Shown here: positions 8,151-15,859 of the stretch, piece by piece
Layout of the letters: every line of letters starts with the position of its first letter
Position numbering within the stretch: position 1 is the stretch's first letter
Assembly (NCBI GenBank): GCA_000436475.1
Contig: FR886204.1
Span: 1-50,183, forward strand
DNA length: 50,183 nucleotides
Origin: Eubacterium sp. CAG:248
GTDB lineage: Bacteria > Bacillota > Clostridia > Lachnospirales > Lachnospiraceae
Reading direction: 5' to 3'
The notes under the pieces: model-generated
The model's database searches: none
The model's input: the letters and a program-made list of their open reading frames with translations, nothing else
Told to the model about the DNA's origin: nothing
Program-made: the position numbers and the translations under genes

Positions 8151-9171
8151 CGAACCATCCTCCATCATCAAAATATATCCTGTAAGCTTCATCCCATCCA
8201 CCATAATCTTCTATTGATGTAAGCCGTACATTCAAATCAAATTCATCACCATATTCAGATAATATATTCTTATCTGATGGCCTGTAGCCATATTTTGCTG
8301 CCAGTCTTTGTGCGCTCTCAGAATACAGATATGAAAGATATGCTCTTGCAAGCTCTTCTGACCTGTTAACTTTAACATTATCATCAACAACTGCCACACT
8401 AGGCTGTGCAAGTATACTGACTGAAGGTGTTACTATCTCGTATTCATCAGGATAAGAATTCATTGAGTTAATCGCTTCGTTTTCCCATGCTATAAGCACA
8501 TCACCTTTTTTATTCTCAACAAATGTTGTTGTTGAACCTCTTGCTCCTGAATCAAGCACTGAAACATTGGAATATAATTTTCTTAAAAATTCTTTCTTAG
8601 AACTCTCATCCGTATATTTTTCTTCTGCAAAGCTTAATGCCGCAAGAAAATTCCAACATGCACCACCACTGCTCTTAGGATCAGGTGTTATTATCTCAAC
8701 TCCATCGGCAGTAAGATCATCCCAGTCCTTTATTCCAAATGGATTGCCTTTTCTTACTAAGAACACAATCGTTGAAGTATATGGTGCTGAATCTTTATCA
8801 TACTCATCCTTCCATCCAGCAGCTATCAGTCCGGTATTTTCTATAAGCGTTATATCATGCTCAAGTGCCAGTGTCACAACATCAGCATTGCAGCCTTCAA
8901 CCACTGATCTTGCCTGGCTTCCTGAACCCCCATGCGACTGTATCACCTTTATCTGTTTTCCGTAATGGTTCATATAATAATCAGCAAATATGTCGTTATA
9001 CTCCTCATAAAACTCTCTTGTTGGATCATATGAAACATTAGTTATTGTAAGTCCGTCTCTCTTATTTGCGCATCCGGAAAGAAAAAATACTGATAATGTC
9101 ATACATGCCATACCAACCGCTTTTATTGTTTTAATTTTATTATTAAGCTTACTGATATTTATTGTCTTCAT
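8131..9171 (-). CDS. sbp: Sulfate-binding lipoprotein of the ABC importer
   Basis: Extracytoplasmic receptor that hands sulfate to CysTW. The N-terminus is a lipoprotein signal: basic head, hydrophobic stretch and lipobox LSGC with the lipidated Cys at 34. The mature part follows the sulfate/thiosulfate-binding family, for example NVSYDPTREFYEEYN at its start and SHGGSGSQARSV, which in this family contributes to oxyanion binding. The length of 346 is normal. AAGGAG stands 9 nt before the ATG. It is the first gene of the cluster, behind a sigma-A-like promoter and a leader with a terminator-like hairpin. Confidence 0.93.
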   Translation of the reverse strand: MKTINISKLNNKIKTIKAVGMACMTLSVFFLSGCANKRDGLTITNVSYDPTREFYEEYNDIFADYYMNHYGKQIKVIQSHGGSGSQARSVVEGCNADVVTLALEHDITLIENTGLIAAGWKDEYDKDSAPYTSTIVFLVRKGNPFGIKDWDDLTADGVEIITPDPKSSGGACWNFLAALSFAEEKYTDESSKKEFLRKLYSNVSVLDSGARGSTTTFVENKKGDVLIAWENEAINSMNSYPDEYEIVTPSVSILAQPSVAVVDDNVKVNRSEELARAYLSYLYSESAQRLAAKYGYRPSDKNILSEYGDEFDLNVRLTSIEDYGGWDEAYRIYFDDGGWFDEIYDN

Positions 9172-9252
9172 TATTCATATCTCCTTTCCTTATTTTGTAT
9201 AGCTGTTATTTAATGTTAATTTTAAACCTGTTTTCATACATACATAGTTTGT

Positions 9253-9367
9253 TAGTATGTTTATTGGTTAAAAAATATTGCCAGGCTTCTATGAGTTGCC
9301 TGGCAACCTTTGGAAATTGTATTGTTATATTATACCCATTTCCCTACAAAGTCAATATGTTTATGTG
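9253..9367 (-). promoter_or_regulatory. sbp promoter and motif-bearing leader
   Basis: The minus-strand -35 is TTGACT (9350-9355). The -10 is TATAAT (9329-9334, spacer 15) or the overlapping TAATAT (9327-9332, spacer 17). The word CACATAAACATAT (9355-9367) abuts the -35, and ATAAACATACTA lies in the leader (9253-9264); both words recur at the cysD promoter. The leader is about 150 nt long. No SAM riboswitch or T-box core was recognised in it. Confidence 0.65.
9278..9306 (-). terminator. Terminator-like hairpin in the sbp leader (possible attenuator)
   Basis: A perfect 9-bp inverted repeat, TTGCCAGGC/GCCTGGCAA, has an 11-nt loop. On the minus strand TATTTTTTAA follows, giving the form of an intrinsic terminator. 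It lies between the sbp promoter and the sbp start codon, so it would attenuate the sulfate operon; it could also stop read-through from the upstream cysG gene. Confidence 0.6.
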
Positions 9368-9426
9368 TTTTATTTTAATTTTATTTAATTTATGATATTT
9401 TGCGTACCATAAATTCTATCATAAGC

Positions 9427-10794
9427 TTATATATTCATGTTAACAGTATCACCTGTAACAATAACAGCAGGTGACTGTATACCTTCTTTAGCAGTTTTTT
9501 CTACTATGTCTTTAAGTGTACCTCTCACTGCCTTATATGTACCATCAAACCCTCCACTTATAACAGCAGCCGGTGTGTTTTCTGATTTTCCTTCTTTCAT
9601 AAGGGTATCTGCTATCTCTTTAAGATGTGTAAGTCCCATCAGATATACACATGTTCCATCCATGGCAGCAGAATTTCTGATATCAGCATGCAATGTTTTT
9701 TCACCATCTTTCACATCACCTGATGTATGTCCTGTTATAATTGAAAAGCTTCTGCTTACATCTCTGTGTGTAACTGGTATTCCTGCCATTGCAGGAACTG
9801 CTATCGCTGAACTTATGCCTGGTATTTCCTCTGTTTCTATACCTGCTGCCTTAAGATACTGTATCTCTTCAGCACCCCTTCCAAACACATAAGGATCACC
9901 ACCTTTAAGCCGTACCACATATTTTCCTTCATTTGCTTTGGCAAGAAGAAGCTCATTGATATCCTGCTGTGGTGTTGAATGTCTTTCATTTCTTTTACCA
10001 ACGTATATCTTCTCACAGCTCTCTAAGGCATATTCTAACAGTCTTTCATCTATCAGGTCATCATATACAATAACCTCTGCTGCCTTGACCGCATTAAGTG
10101 CTCTTACGGTTATCAGGTCATATGCACCACAGCCAGCTCCTGCTATCACAACTCTGCCTTTCTTTGTTTCATCAGCCACGTTTTCTTTAACAGAGGCTAT
10201 TATTTCATCAAGTTCATCATCATCCAGCTTTCTTCCAAGAACCATGCACCTTCTTGCTGATGCTTTAAATATAGCAGCTCTCTTAGATGATTCTTCCACC
10301 TTAGCTTTTATATTTTCCCTTATTGAACACAGATAATCAAGTATCTGCTCTATATCAGGCGGAAGCTCTGATGCAATACGATTTTTTATATCAGCAGCTA
10401 TATATGGGCTGGCTCCCTGTGTCGATATGCCTATAGACAGATTTCCAGCTTTATACACAGATGGGAACAGAAACTGACAATTATCCTTATCATCTACAAC
10501 ATTTATCAAAATATGATATTTTCTGCATACACCAGCAACATATGCATTAAATTTTTTATCATCCGTTGCTGCTATACAGAATGAACATCCTTCAAGATCC
10601 GAATTAACGAATTCTCTTTCGATGAACTTAACACCCTCTATGCTCTTTATACTGTCACTTATCTTTGTTGCAACCACAGTTATATCAGGCTCATATGCAA
10701 GAATCTTTCTTAGCTTATGCTCTGCAATCCTGCCTCCACCTATGATTAATCCTTTTTTCCCTTTAATGTCAATAAAAAACGGAAAATATCCCAT
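9427..10794 (-). CDS. cysG: Siroheme synthase fusion: precorrin-2 dehydrogenase (SirC) plus uroporphyrinogen-III methyltransferase (SUMT)
   Basis: Bifunctional enzyme of siroheme synthesis. The N-terminal part (about 1-205) has the NAD-binding GGGRIAEHK (19-27) and NVVDD/FLFPS segments of precorrin-2 dehydrogenase, probably also acting as ferrochelatase. The C-terminal part (about 213-455) is a SAM-dependent methyltransferase with GGDPYVFGRG and PGISSAIAVPAMAGIPVTHR. The first SUMT glycine motif reads GAGCGAYD instead of the usual GAGPGD. GGAGG precedes the ATG. Siroheme is the cofactor of assimilatory sulfite reductase, which links this gene to the adjacent sulfate cluster; the reductase itself is not in the window. 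Confidence 0.9.
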   Translation of the reverse strand: MGYFPFFIDIKGKKGLIIGGGRIAEHKLRKILAYEPDITVVATKISDSIKSIEGVKFIEREFVNSDLEGCSFCIAATDDKKFNAYVAGVCRKYHILINVVDDKDNCQFLFPSVYKAGNLSIGISTQGASPYIAADIKNRIASELPPDIEQILDYLCSIRENIKAKVEESSKRAAIFKASARRCMVLGRKLDDDELDEIIASVKENVADETKKGRVVIAGAGCGAYDLITVRALNAVKAAEVIVYDDLIDERLLEYALESCEKIYVGKRNERHSTPQQDINELLLAKANEGKYVVRLKGGDPYVFGRGAEEIQYLKAAGIETEEIPGISSAIAVPAMAGIPVTHRDVSRSFSIITGHTSGDVKDGEKTLHADIRNSAAMDGTCVYLMGLTHLKEIADTLMKEGKSENTPAAVISGGFDGTYKAVRGTLKDIVEKTAKEGIQSPAVIVTGDTVNMNI

Positions 10795-10855
10795 TTATTT
10801 ATCCTCCTATAACATTCTGAATTTATTATGTATTATACTTTAACCTTACAACATG

Positions 10856-11860
10856 TTATTGCTTTAGAATATCTGCAAGCTGCTTGTATGCTGTTCCCCA
10901 TCTGGCATTAGGTTTAATGTTATATAACTTTTTATCCAGCACATAATATTTTCCTTCTTTCACAGCCCTTAGTGAATTCCATGCTGCATTATCTGTCAAT
11001 AGATTATTAATACTCTTCATAGCTGCCTGGGTATCATTACCCTGCGTTGTAACAAATATATAGTCTGGATCAGCCGCCACTATACCCTCAAGACTTAAAT
11101 CGTCCAGCATACTTTTATCCGAATCTGCTATATTGACACAGCCAAGATCTGATAGCATCTCACCACACACAGAGCCTGTACTTCCCTTTGCTTTAACACT
11201 GCTGGCAGCTGTTCTTATAAAAAGCACCTTTGGATGATTATTACCCATTGTACTTTTTATTTCATCTATCTGCTGCCTCACATCTTCACCATTAGTCTTA
11301 TATAGATCTCTTCTCCCAGTGATCATTGTACAGTGATCAAGCATATTAAGATACTGGGCAAAATTAGAAACATCAAAGTATGCTACTGTTATGCCAGCAT
11401 TTTCAAGTGTATCCATAAGTGCTATATCAGCCTCAGTATTACAGCTTGCTATGACAAAATCCGGCTGTGAAGCTATAAGCAGTTCTACGTTAGGATTCAG
11501 TATGCTTCCAAGATTAATGACTGAATCTGTGAGCTGCAAATCAAAATTCGTCCATGTGTCATTGGCAGCTGCAACAAGGCTTCCTCCTGCAGACACCCAT
11601 ATATCAGCAAAACTTCCTATAAGTGCTGCGACTCTCTTATGTGAAGTCACTGTTACCTCTCTGCCATAATCATCTGTAAATGTATACGGATTACTTACAG
11701 ATGCGCCTGCCGTCATATCATACTCTCCTGAATTAACCTTACTATCAGATACTGCTGTTTTAGCACTTCCAGCACCACACCCATACAGTCCTGTTACTAT
11801 TATTGTTAAAACAGCTGTCGATACAAGTGCTTTAACAATTCTTTTTTTGTTTAAAAACAT
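10856..11860 (-). CDS. Metal-chelate (siderophore/heme/cobalamin type) ABC substrate-binding lipoprotein
   Basis: Periplasmic-binding-protein-2 family lipoprotein (BtuF/FhuD/IsdE class). Seen: signal peptide with lipobox LYGC (Cys28), the family opening FTDDYGREVTV with VAALIGSFADIWVSAGG after it, and a long central helix region followed by a second lobe ending in a GKYYVLD-type strand. The length of 334 is typical. The ligand cannot be read from the sequence. No cognate permease or ATPase is nearby, so it must pair with genes elsewhere. It ends 62 bp before the siroheme synthase gene on the same strand, which hints at iron or tetrapyrrole metabolism but proves nothing. Confidence 0.75.
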   Translation of the reverse strand: MFLNKKRIVKALVSTAVLTIIVTGLYGCGAGSAKTAVSDSKVNSGEYDMTAGASVSNPYTFTDDYGREVTVTSHKRVAALIGSFADIWVSAGGSLVAAANDTWTNFDLQLTDSVINLGSILNPNVELLIASQPDFVIASCNTEADIALMDTLENAGITVAYFDVSNFAQYLNMLDHCTMITGRRDLYKTNGEDVRQQIDEIKSTMGNNHPKVLFIRTAASSVKAKGSTGSVCGEMLSDLGCVNIADSDKSMLDDLSLEGIVAADPDYIFVTTQGNDTQAAMKSINNLLTDNAAWNSLRAVKEGKYYVLDKKLYNIKPNARWGTAYKQLADILKQ

Positions 11861-11939
11861 ATTTTCACTCTTTCACTCTTATTTTTCTTTCCAATTTTAC
11901 ATAATATTTCGTTTAATATTCTGATGCAGCATATTATTC

Positions 11940-13433
11940 CTAATTGGTAAGATAACTTGATACAGCATACAGCTTCTGCCCATTATACTCAACCTGTGAC
12001 CATCCTCGTACGCTCATTGCTGTACGTTTTACATATTCTCCATTCTTTATGGATGTAACCACAGTACCTGTATCAGTACTTGGAAGAGTTCTTAGGTTTG
12101 TTTCTTCCTTTGCCGTTACATTATCATTATATGGAGAGAATTCCATGCCGTTCACAGAAAAGTTACCATTGCTGTTATCGTATGGTTTACTATTAAGATC
12201 TGTCGTCAGATAGCTTGATATTGCATAGACAGTTGTTCCCTCATATTCAAGCCTTGACCATCCATTATCTCCTATTCCTGTACGTCTTGCTGTATCACCA
12301 TTATACAATACCGAAGCTAAAGCCCCTCTTATGTCCGGAGAAGTACGAAGATTGGTTTCTTCCTTTGCTGTAACTGTTTCATCAACATTCTTAAACACTA
12401 TGCCAAGCTCAGCCACATTTATATCATCATGCGGCTTATCAGGATCAAAAGGATCAGCATCTGAATCATAGCTGAAATAAGCTACATTCATATCCACATA
12501 GCCTTCTATGCCATCAACTCTTCCCCTGTTCGTATACTGCCACATAGCAACTGTTCCAGAATACGAAGGAGACGTAACATCAGGATATGCACCTTCGCTA
12601 TAAGAAGCTATCCATAATGGATACTGTTTTTTTATGTCATCTGTATTCCATAACCTGTAGTCAACAAGTTCATTCTTGCCTGCATACAACATAGCATCAT
12701 AACCTTCATCAGAAATCGTGCTCATAAATGCAATAGCATTATTGGTTCTGTCCTCATTAGTAATACCATACATTCTGCTTGTCTGGCTTGTAAAATCCTC
12801 ACAATTATATACGACCGGGTATGTAATGGCATAACCTGCTATATAATCTACAACCCACTCAGCCTCTTCTATTGCCTCAGCCTCATTAACCGCTGTAGAA
12901 AAGAAATATACACCTGTTTTAATGCCAGCCGCCTGCGCACTTATAAGATTATATGATGCATACTCATCTTCACATATTGTTCCGTTTATGTCTGTCCGAT
13001 AGCCTATTCTTATCATGGCATAATCTATACCACTGGCTGCCACTTTCTTCCAGTCTATCGTTCCCTGCCACTTTGAAACATCTATTCCATTAGAATATGA
13101 AGCACTATCACCTGGCAGTGACGATACATTTACCTCTTCTCCATAAACAAGATCATCCTGTTTTTCCGGGTCACCATCTGTATCTGATTCATATGACTCT
13201 TCACTTTGTGCATTTTCATTTTCGGTTACATCCACGTAATCATTATTCGTAGCTTTATTACTCTGTGCATTATTTAATAAACTATTGTTTTTCTTATATT
13301 TTGCCCCTGATGTAATAAGAACAACAATACATATTATTATTATTACAACCGCTGCCACACCAACAATAATATATTGTCTGTATTTTTTCAGCATTTTCCT
13401 GAATTTGTTCTGATTTCTTTTTCTTATCTCCAT
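11940..13433 (-). CDS. Membrane-anchored GH25 muramidase with two C-terminal SH3 domains
   Basis: Predicted cell-wall lysozyme (N-acetylmuramidase). Order in the 497 residues: basic N-terminus, one transmembrane helix (about 21-41), an Asp/Glu/Asn-rich linker (about 42-112), a GH25 barrel opening with GIDVSKWQG (116-124), then two bacterial SH3 repeats, each beginning VTAKEETNLRT and ending YAVSSYLT or similar. The position usually held by the DxE motif reads YNCED, with Asn in place of the first acid. The ATG at 13433 has GGGAG 7 nt upstream; a TTG 15 nt earlier is less likely. The single helix would leave the enzyme outside, tethered to the membrane. Its job is probably wall remodelling; no phage genes are nearby. 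Confidence 0.88.
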   Translation of the reverse strand: MEIRKRNQNKFRKMLKKYRQYIIVGVAAVVIIIICIVVLITSGAKYKKNNSLLNNAQSNKATNNDYVDVTENENAQSEESYESDTDGDPEKQDDLVYGEEVNVSSLPGDSASYSNGIDVSKWQGTIDWKKVAASGIDYAMIRIGYRTDINGTICEDEYASYNLISAQAAGIKTGVYFFSTAVNEAEAIEEAEWVVDYIAGYAITYPVVYNCEDFTSQTSRMYGITNEDRTNNAIAFMSTISDEGYDAMLYAGKNELVDYRLWNTDDIKKQYPLWIASYSEGAYPDVTSPSYSGTVAMWQYTNRGRVDGIEGYVDMNVAYFSYDSDADPFDPDKPHDDINVAELGIVFKNVDETVTAKEETNLRTSPDIRGALASVLYNGDTARRTGIGDNGWSRLEYEGTTVYAISSYLTTDLNSKPYDNSNGNFSVNGMEFSPYNDNVTAKEETNLRTLPSTDTGTVVTSIKNGEYVKRTAMSVRGWSQVEYNGQKLYAVSSYLTN

Positions 13434-13700
13434 ATACAACTCCCTCAATTATAACTACATTTACAGCTACATTTATATCTCCATTTACAGTTTTATTTAC
13501 AACTTCATTAATAATACCTGCTTTAAAGTATATCCTAAGCTGCTGTTTTAAAAAAATATATCCCAATTTATTTAAAATAACTGTATTATCTCATTTAGTC
13601 AATAATAATTATAATCATTGCCATATTATTTAAGAATTATTTTATATATGTTAATTTATATATTTCATTCAGTCTAATTTAACATAATAAGCATCATATT

Positions 13701-13738
13701 TTTTGTGATTTTGCACAAAAATATGTTTCATATATAAT
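13701..13738 (+). promoter_or_regulatory. Candidate ldh promoter with overlapping palindrome
   Basis: TTGCAC (13711-13716), a 16-nt spacer and TATAAT (13733-13738) form a good sigma-A promoter in the 496-bp gap between GH25 and ldh. A 7-bp inverted repeat, TTTTGTG/CACAAAA (13701-13707 and 13714-13720), overlaps the -35. The rest of the gap is AT-rich, and apart from the Rex-like site and the 12-bp repeat listed separately nothing else was recognised. Confidence 0.5.
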
Positions 13739-13770
13739 TCTTGCATACAATGTACTAAATGTGTTAACCT

Positions 13771-13788
13771 TTGTTAAAGAAATAACAA
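13771..13788. promoter_or_regulatory. Rex-type redox operator upstream of ldh
   Basis: TTGTTAAAGAAATAACAA is an 18-bp palindrome that matches the published Rex consensus (TTGTTAA, 4 nt, TTAACAA) except for one base. Rex represses fermentation genes until NADH is high. The site lies downstream of the best promoter and about 140 bp before the ldh start. Confidence 0.75.
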
Positions 13789-13865
13789 TGTGTTCTTTAT
13801 ACTTGTTCAGATGAATAATACATGTGTTATTACATATTCTATTTTAAATATACAACCTGTTTGTC

Positions 13866-13915
13866 CTGCAGACATTGCAAACGGCTGTAGCTATAAATAA
13901 TTACAATGTCTGCAG
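13866..13915 (+). repeat. 12-bp inverted repeat in the ldh leader
   Basis: CTGCAGACATTG (13866-13877) and CAATGTCTGCAG (13904-13915) are perfect complements separated by 26 nt. The right arm ends a few bases before the GAGGA ribosome binding site at about 13920-13924. As RNA this would form a stable hairpin next to the start of translation. It could be mRNA-stabilising or regulatory. Confidence 0.6.
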
Positions 13916-13929
13916 AAATGAGGATTAGT

Positions 13930-14877
13930 ATGAAAGTAAATAGTAGAAAAGTCGCTGTAATTGGTTGTGGATTTGTTGGTTCTTCTTCTGCATTTGCACT
14001 TATGCAGAGTGGATTATTCTCTGAAATGGTTTTAATAGATGCAGATACTAACCGTGCAGAGGGTGAGGCTATGGATATAAGCCATGGTATTTCTTTTGCA
14101 CGTCCTATGCAGATATACGCTGGAAGCTACGATGATATAGCAGATGCAGCTATTATCGTTATAACAGCCGGTGCAAACCAGAAGCCTGGTGAAACCCGTC
14201 TTGACCTTATAAAGAAAAACGCCGCTATTATGAAATCGATTGTTGGCGAGATTAAAAAAAGAGATTTTGGTGGAATTCTTCTCATAGTATCTAACCCTGT
14301 TGATATACTTACACTTATTGCTCTTAAAGAATCTGGCTATCCTGCAAACCGTGTAATCGGTTCAGGTACAGTTCTTGACACTGGACGTTTTAAGTATCTT
14401 CTTGGTGAGCATCTTGCTATCGACAGCCGTAGTGTCCACGCATTTATAATCGGTGAACATGGTGACAGCGAACTTGCTGCCTGGAGTAATGCAACAATCG
14501 GTGGACTTTCTGTCAATGAATTCTGTGAACTCAGAGGACACTTCAACCACGAAGCATCTATGAAGAGAATATTTGATGATGTTAAAAACAGTGCCTATGA
14601 AATAATCGAAAGAAAGCATGCAACTTACTATGGAATAGCCATGGCTGTTAAAAGAATATGTGAAGCAATCGTCAGAAACGAAAAATCCATTCTTCCTGTG
14701 TCAAGTCTTATGACTGGAGAATATGGTCTTAATGATGTCGTTCTAAGTATTCCATCAGTTGTTGGCGAAACAGGTGTTGAAAAGGTTGTTCCTATCGGAC
14801 TTAACGATGATGAAATGTCTGAGCTGAGAAAATCTGCTGATATTCTTAAAAGCATAGCTGCAGATTATATTTCGTAA
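13930..14877 (+). CDS. ldh: L-lactate dehydrogenase
   Basis: Cytoplasmic NAD-dependent enzyme that reduces pyruvate to lactate and regenerates NAD+ in fermentation. Seen in 315 residues: Rossmann motif GCGFVGSS (12-19), EGEAMDISHG, ETRLDLIKKN with the substrate-loop Arg90, SNPVD (121-125), and GEHGDSE (175-181) with catalytic His177. Arg90 together with this motif set favours lactate over malate dehydrogenase. The ATG at 13930 has ATGAGGA 7-8 nt upstream; two in-frame ATGs further up (13906, 13918) lack such a site. It is a monocistronic plus-strand gene closed by a hairpin at 14884-14923 and preceded by a Rex-like operator, which fits redox control. Confidence 0.95.
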   Translation: MKVNSRKVAVIGCGFVGSSSAFALMQSGLFSEMVLIDADTNRAEGEAMDISHGISFARPMQIYAGSYDDIADAAIIVITAGANQKPGETRLDLIKKNAAIMKSIVGEIKKRDFGGILLIVSNPVDILTLIALKESGYPANRVIGSGTVLDTGRFKYLLGEHLAIDSRSVHAFIIGEHGDSELAAWSNATIGGLSVNEFCELRGHFNHEASMKRIFDDVKNSAYEIIERKHATYYGIAMAVKRICEAIVRNEKSILPVSSLMTGEYGLNDVVLSIPSVVGETGVEKVVPIGLNDDEMSELRKSADILKSIAADYIS

Positions 14878-14883
14878 GAACCT

Positions 14884-14923
14884 AATAAAGCAGGGCCACA
14901 TATTCTTGTGACTCTGCTTTATT
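14884..14923. terminator. Terminator hairpin between ldh and the convergent sugar-transport operon
   Basis: A 10-bp perfect stem AATAAAGCAG/CTGCTTTATT has further inner pairing (CACA/TGTG). The T-rich flank ATTATATATAGTTTT on the plus side is modest. It lies 6 nt after the ldh stop and may serve both strands. Confidence 0.7.
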
Positions 14924-14978
14924 ATATATAGTTTTGAGGGAGGTAGTAACCTTGTAAGCTTTAATAAATAATACGATA

Positions 14979-15857
14979 TCAGCCTTTAACGCCACCTAAT
15001 GTAACACCCCGTACTATGAACTTTGACAAACACAGATAAACTATAATAACTGGAAGAATAGCACACCCTAGCATCATGTATACCTTGCCCATATCAAACT
15101 TCAGGAAATCTGCACTTCTTAGCTGTGCGATAAGTATAGGCAATGTTTTCTTTGAATCTCTGTTAATAATAAGAGATGGTATAAAGTAATTATTCCATGA
15201 TGATACAAACGTAAATATCGCCTGTACAGCTATTGCCGGTTTCATAAGAGGAAGAACTATCTGGTTAAATATACGAAACTCATGTGCGCCATCTATTCTT
15301 GCTGCTTCTACCAGCTCAATCGGAAGAACACTGTCCATATACTGCTTTATAAAAAAGAATACAACTGGCGATGCAATGGATGGAACAATCAATGGAATAA
15401 ACGAATTCATAAGTCTCATCTTGCTCATCTGATCAACAAAACCAAGTGCAGATACCTGTGTAGGAACCATCATTATAACCATGATAATTGTAAATGCCAG
15501 ATTCTTGAATCTAAAATTATATGCATGAATAGCATAAGCTGTTAAAGCTGAAAAATACACAGATAACAATGCAGAACCACCAGCAACAACAAGGCTGTTA
15601 AACATACCACTAAGCACTGGAAGATTAGCATCTTTTAAAAGATTCTTTAAGTTGTTAAGAAACGACCTTCCTGGCAGCAAAGAGAATCCCTTCTGTATAT
15701 CTGGATGTGACCTTGTAGTGTTTATAACCAATACATAAAATGAAAAGAGACAAAGTATAGATAAGAGTATTAACAACATATAACATAATGTTCTTTGAAT
15801 ATTCAGCACTACTTTGTCTTTTCTATCAGACCTTTTCTTAGTAACCACTGTACTCAT
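14979..15857 (-). CDS. Carbohydrate ABC transporter permease, MalG type
   Basis: Inner-membrane permease of a CUT1-family oligosaccharide importer. The 292-residue protein has a basic cytoplasmic head, six hydrophobic segments and the EAA loop VEAARIDGAHEFRIFNQIVL followed by PLMKP. GGGGGT stands before the ATG, which begins 2 nt after the stop of the companion permease. It is the last gene of the run binding protein - MalF type - MalG type. Neighbouring cellobiose phosphorylase and LacI suggest cellobiose or longer cellodextrins as substrate; this is inference. Confidence 0.9.
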   Translation of the reverse strand: MSTVVTKKRSDRKDKVVLNIQRTLCYMLLILLSILCLFSFYVLVINTTRSHPDIQKGFSLLPGRSFLNNLKNLLKDANLPVLSGMFNSLVVAGGSALLSVYFSALTAYAIHAYNFRFKNLAFTIIMVIMMVPTQVSALGFVDQMSKMRLMNSFIPLIVPSIASPVVFFFIKQYMDSVLPIELVEAARIDGAHEFRIFNQIVLPLMKPAIAVQAIFTFVSSWNNYFIPSLIINRDSKKTLPILIAQLRSADFLKFDMGKVYMMLGCAILPVIIVYLCLSKFIVRGVTLGGVKG

Positions 15858-15859
15858 AG

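Noticed and set aside
9172..9426. SAM riboswitch or T-box in the sbp leader
   Set aside because: No conserved core of either was found, and the leader before the hairpin is too short.
11940..13433. Prophage endolysin
   Set aside because: The protein has a membrane anchor and SH3 repeats, and no holin, tail or other phage genes are near.
13701..13720. Second Rex or Crp/Fnr site at the ldh promoter
   Set aside because: The arms TTTTGTG/CACAAAA have a shorter spacer than either consensus, so it is kept only as an unnamed palindrome.
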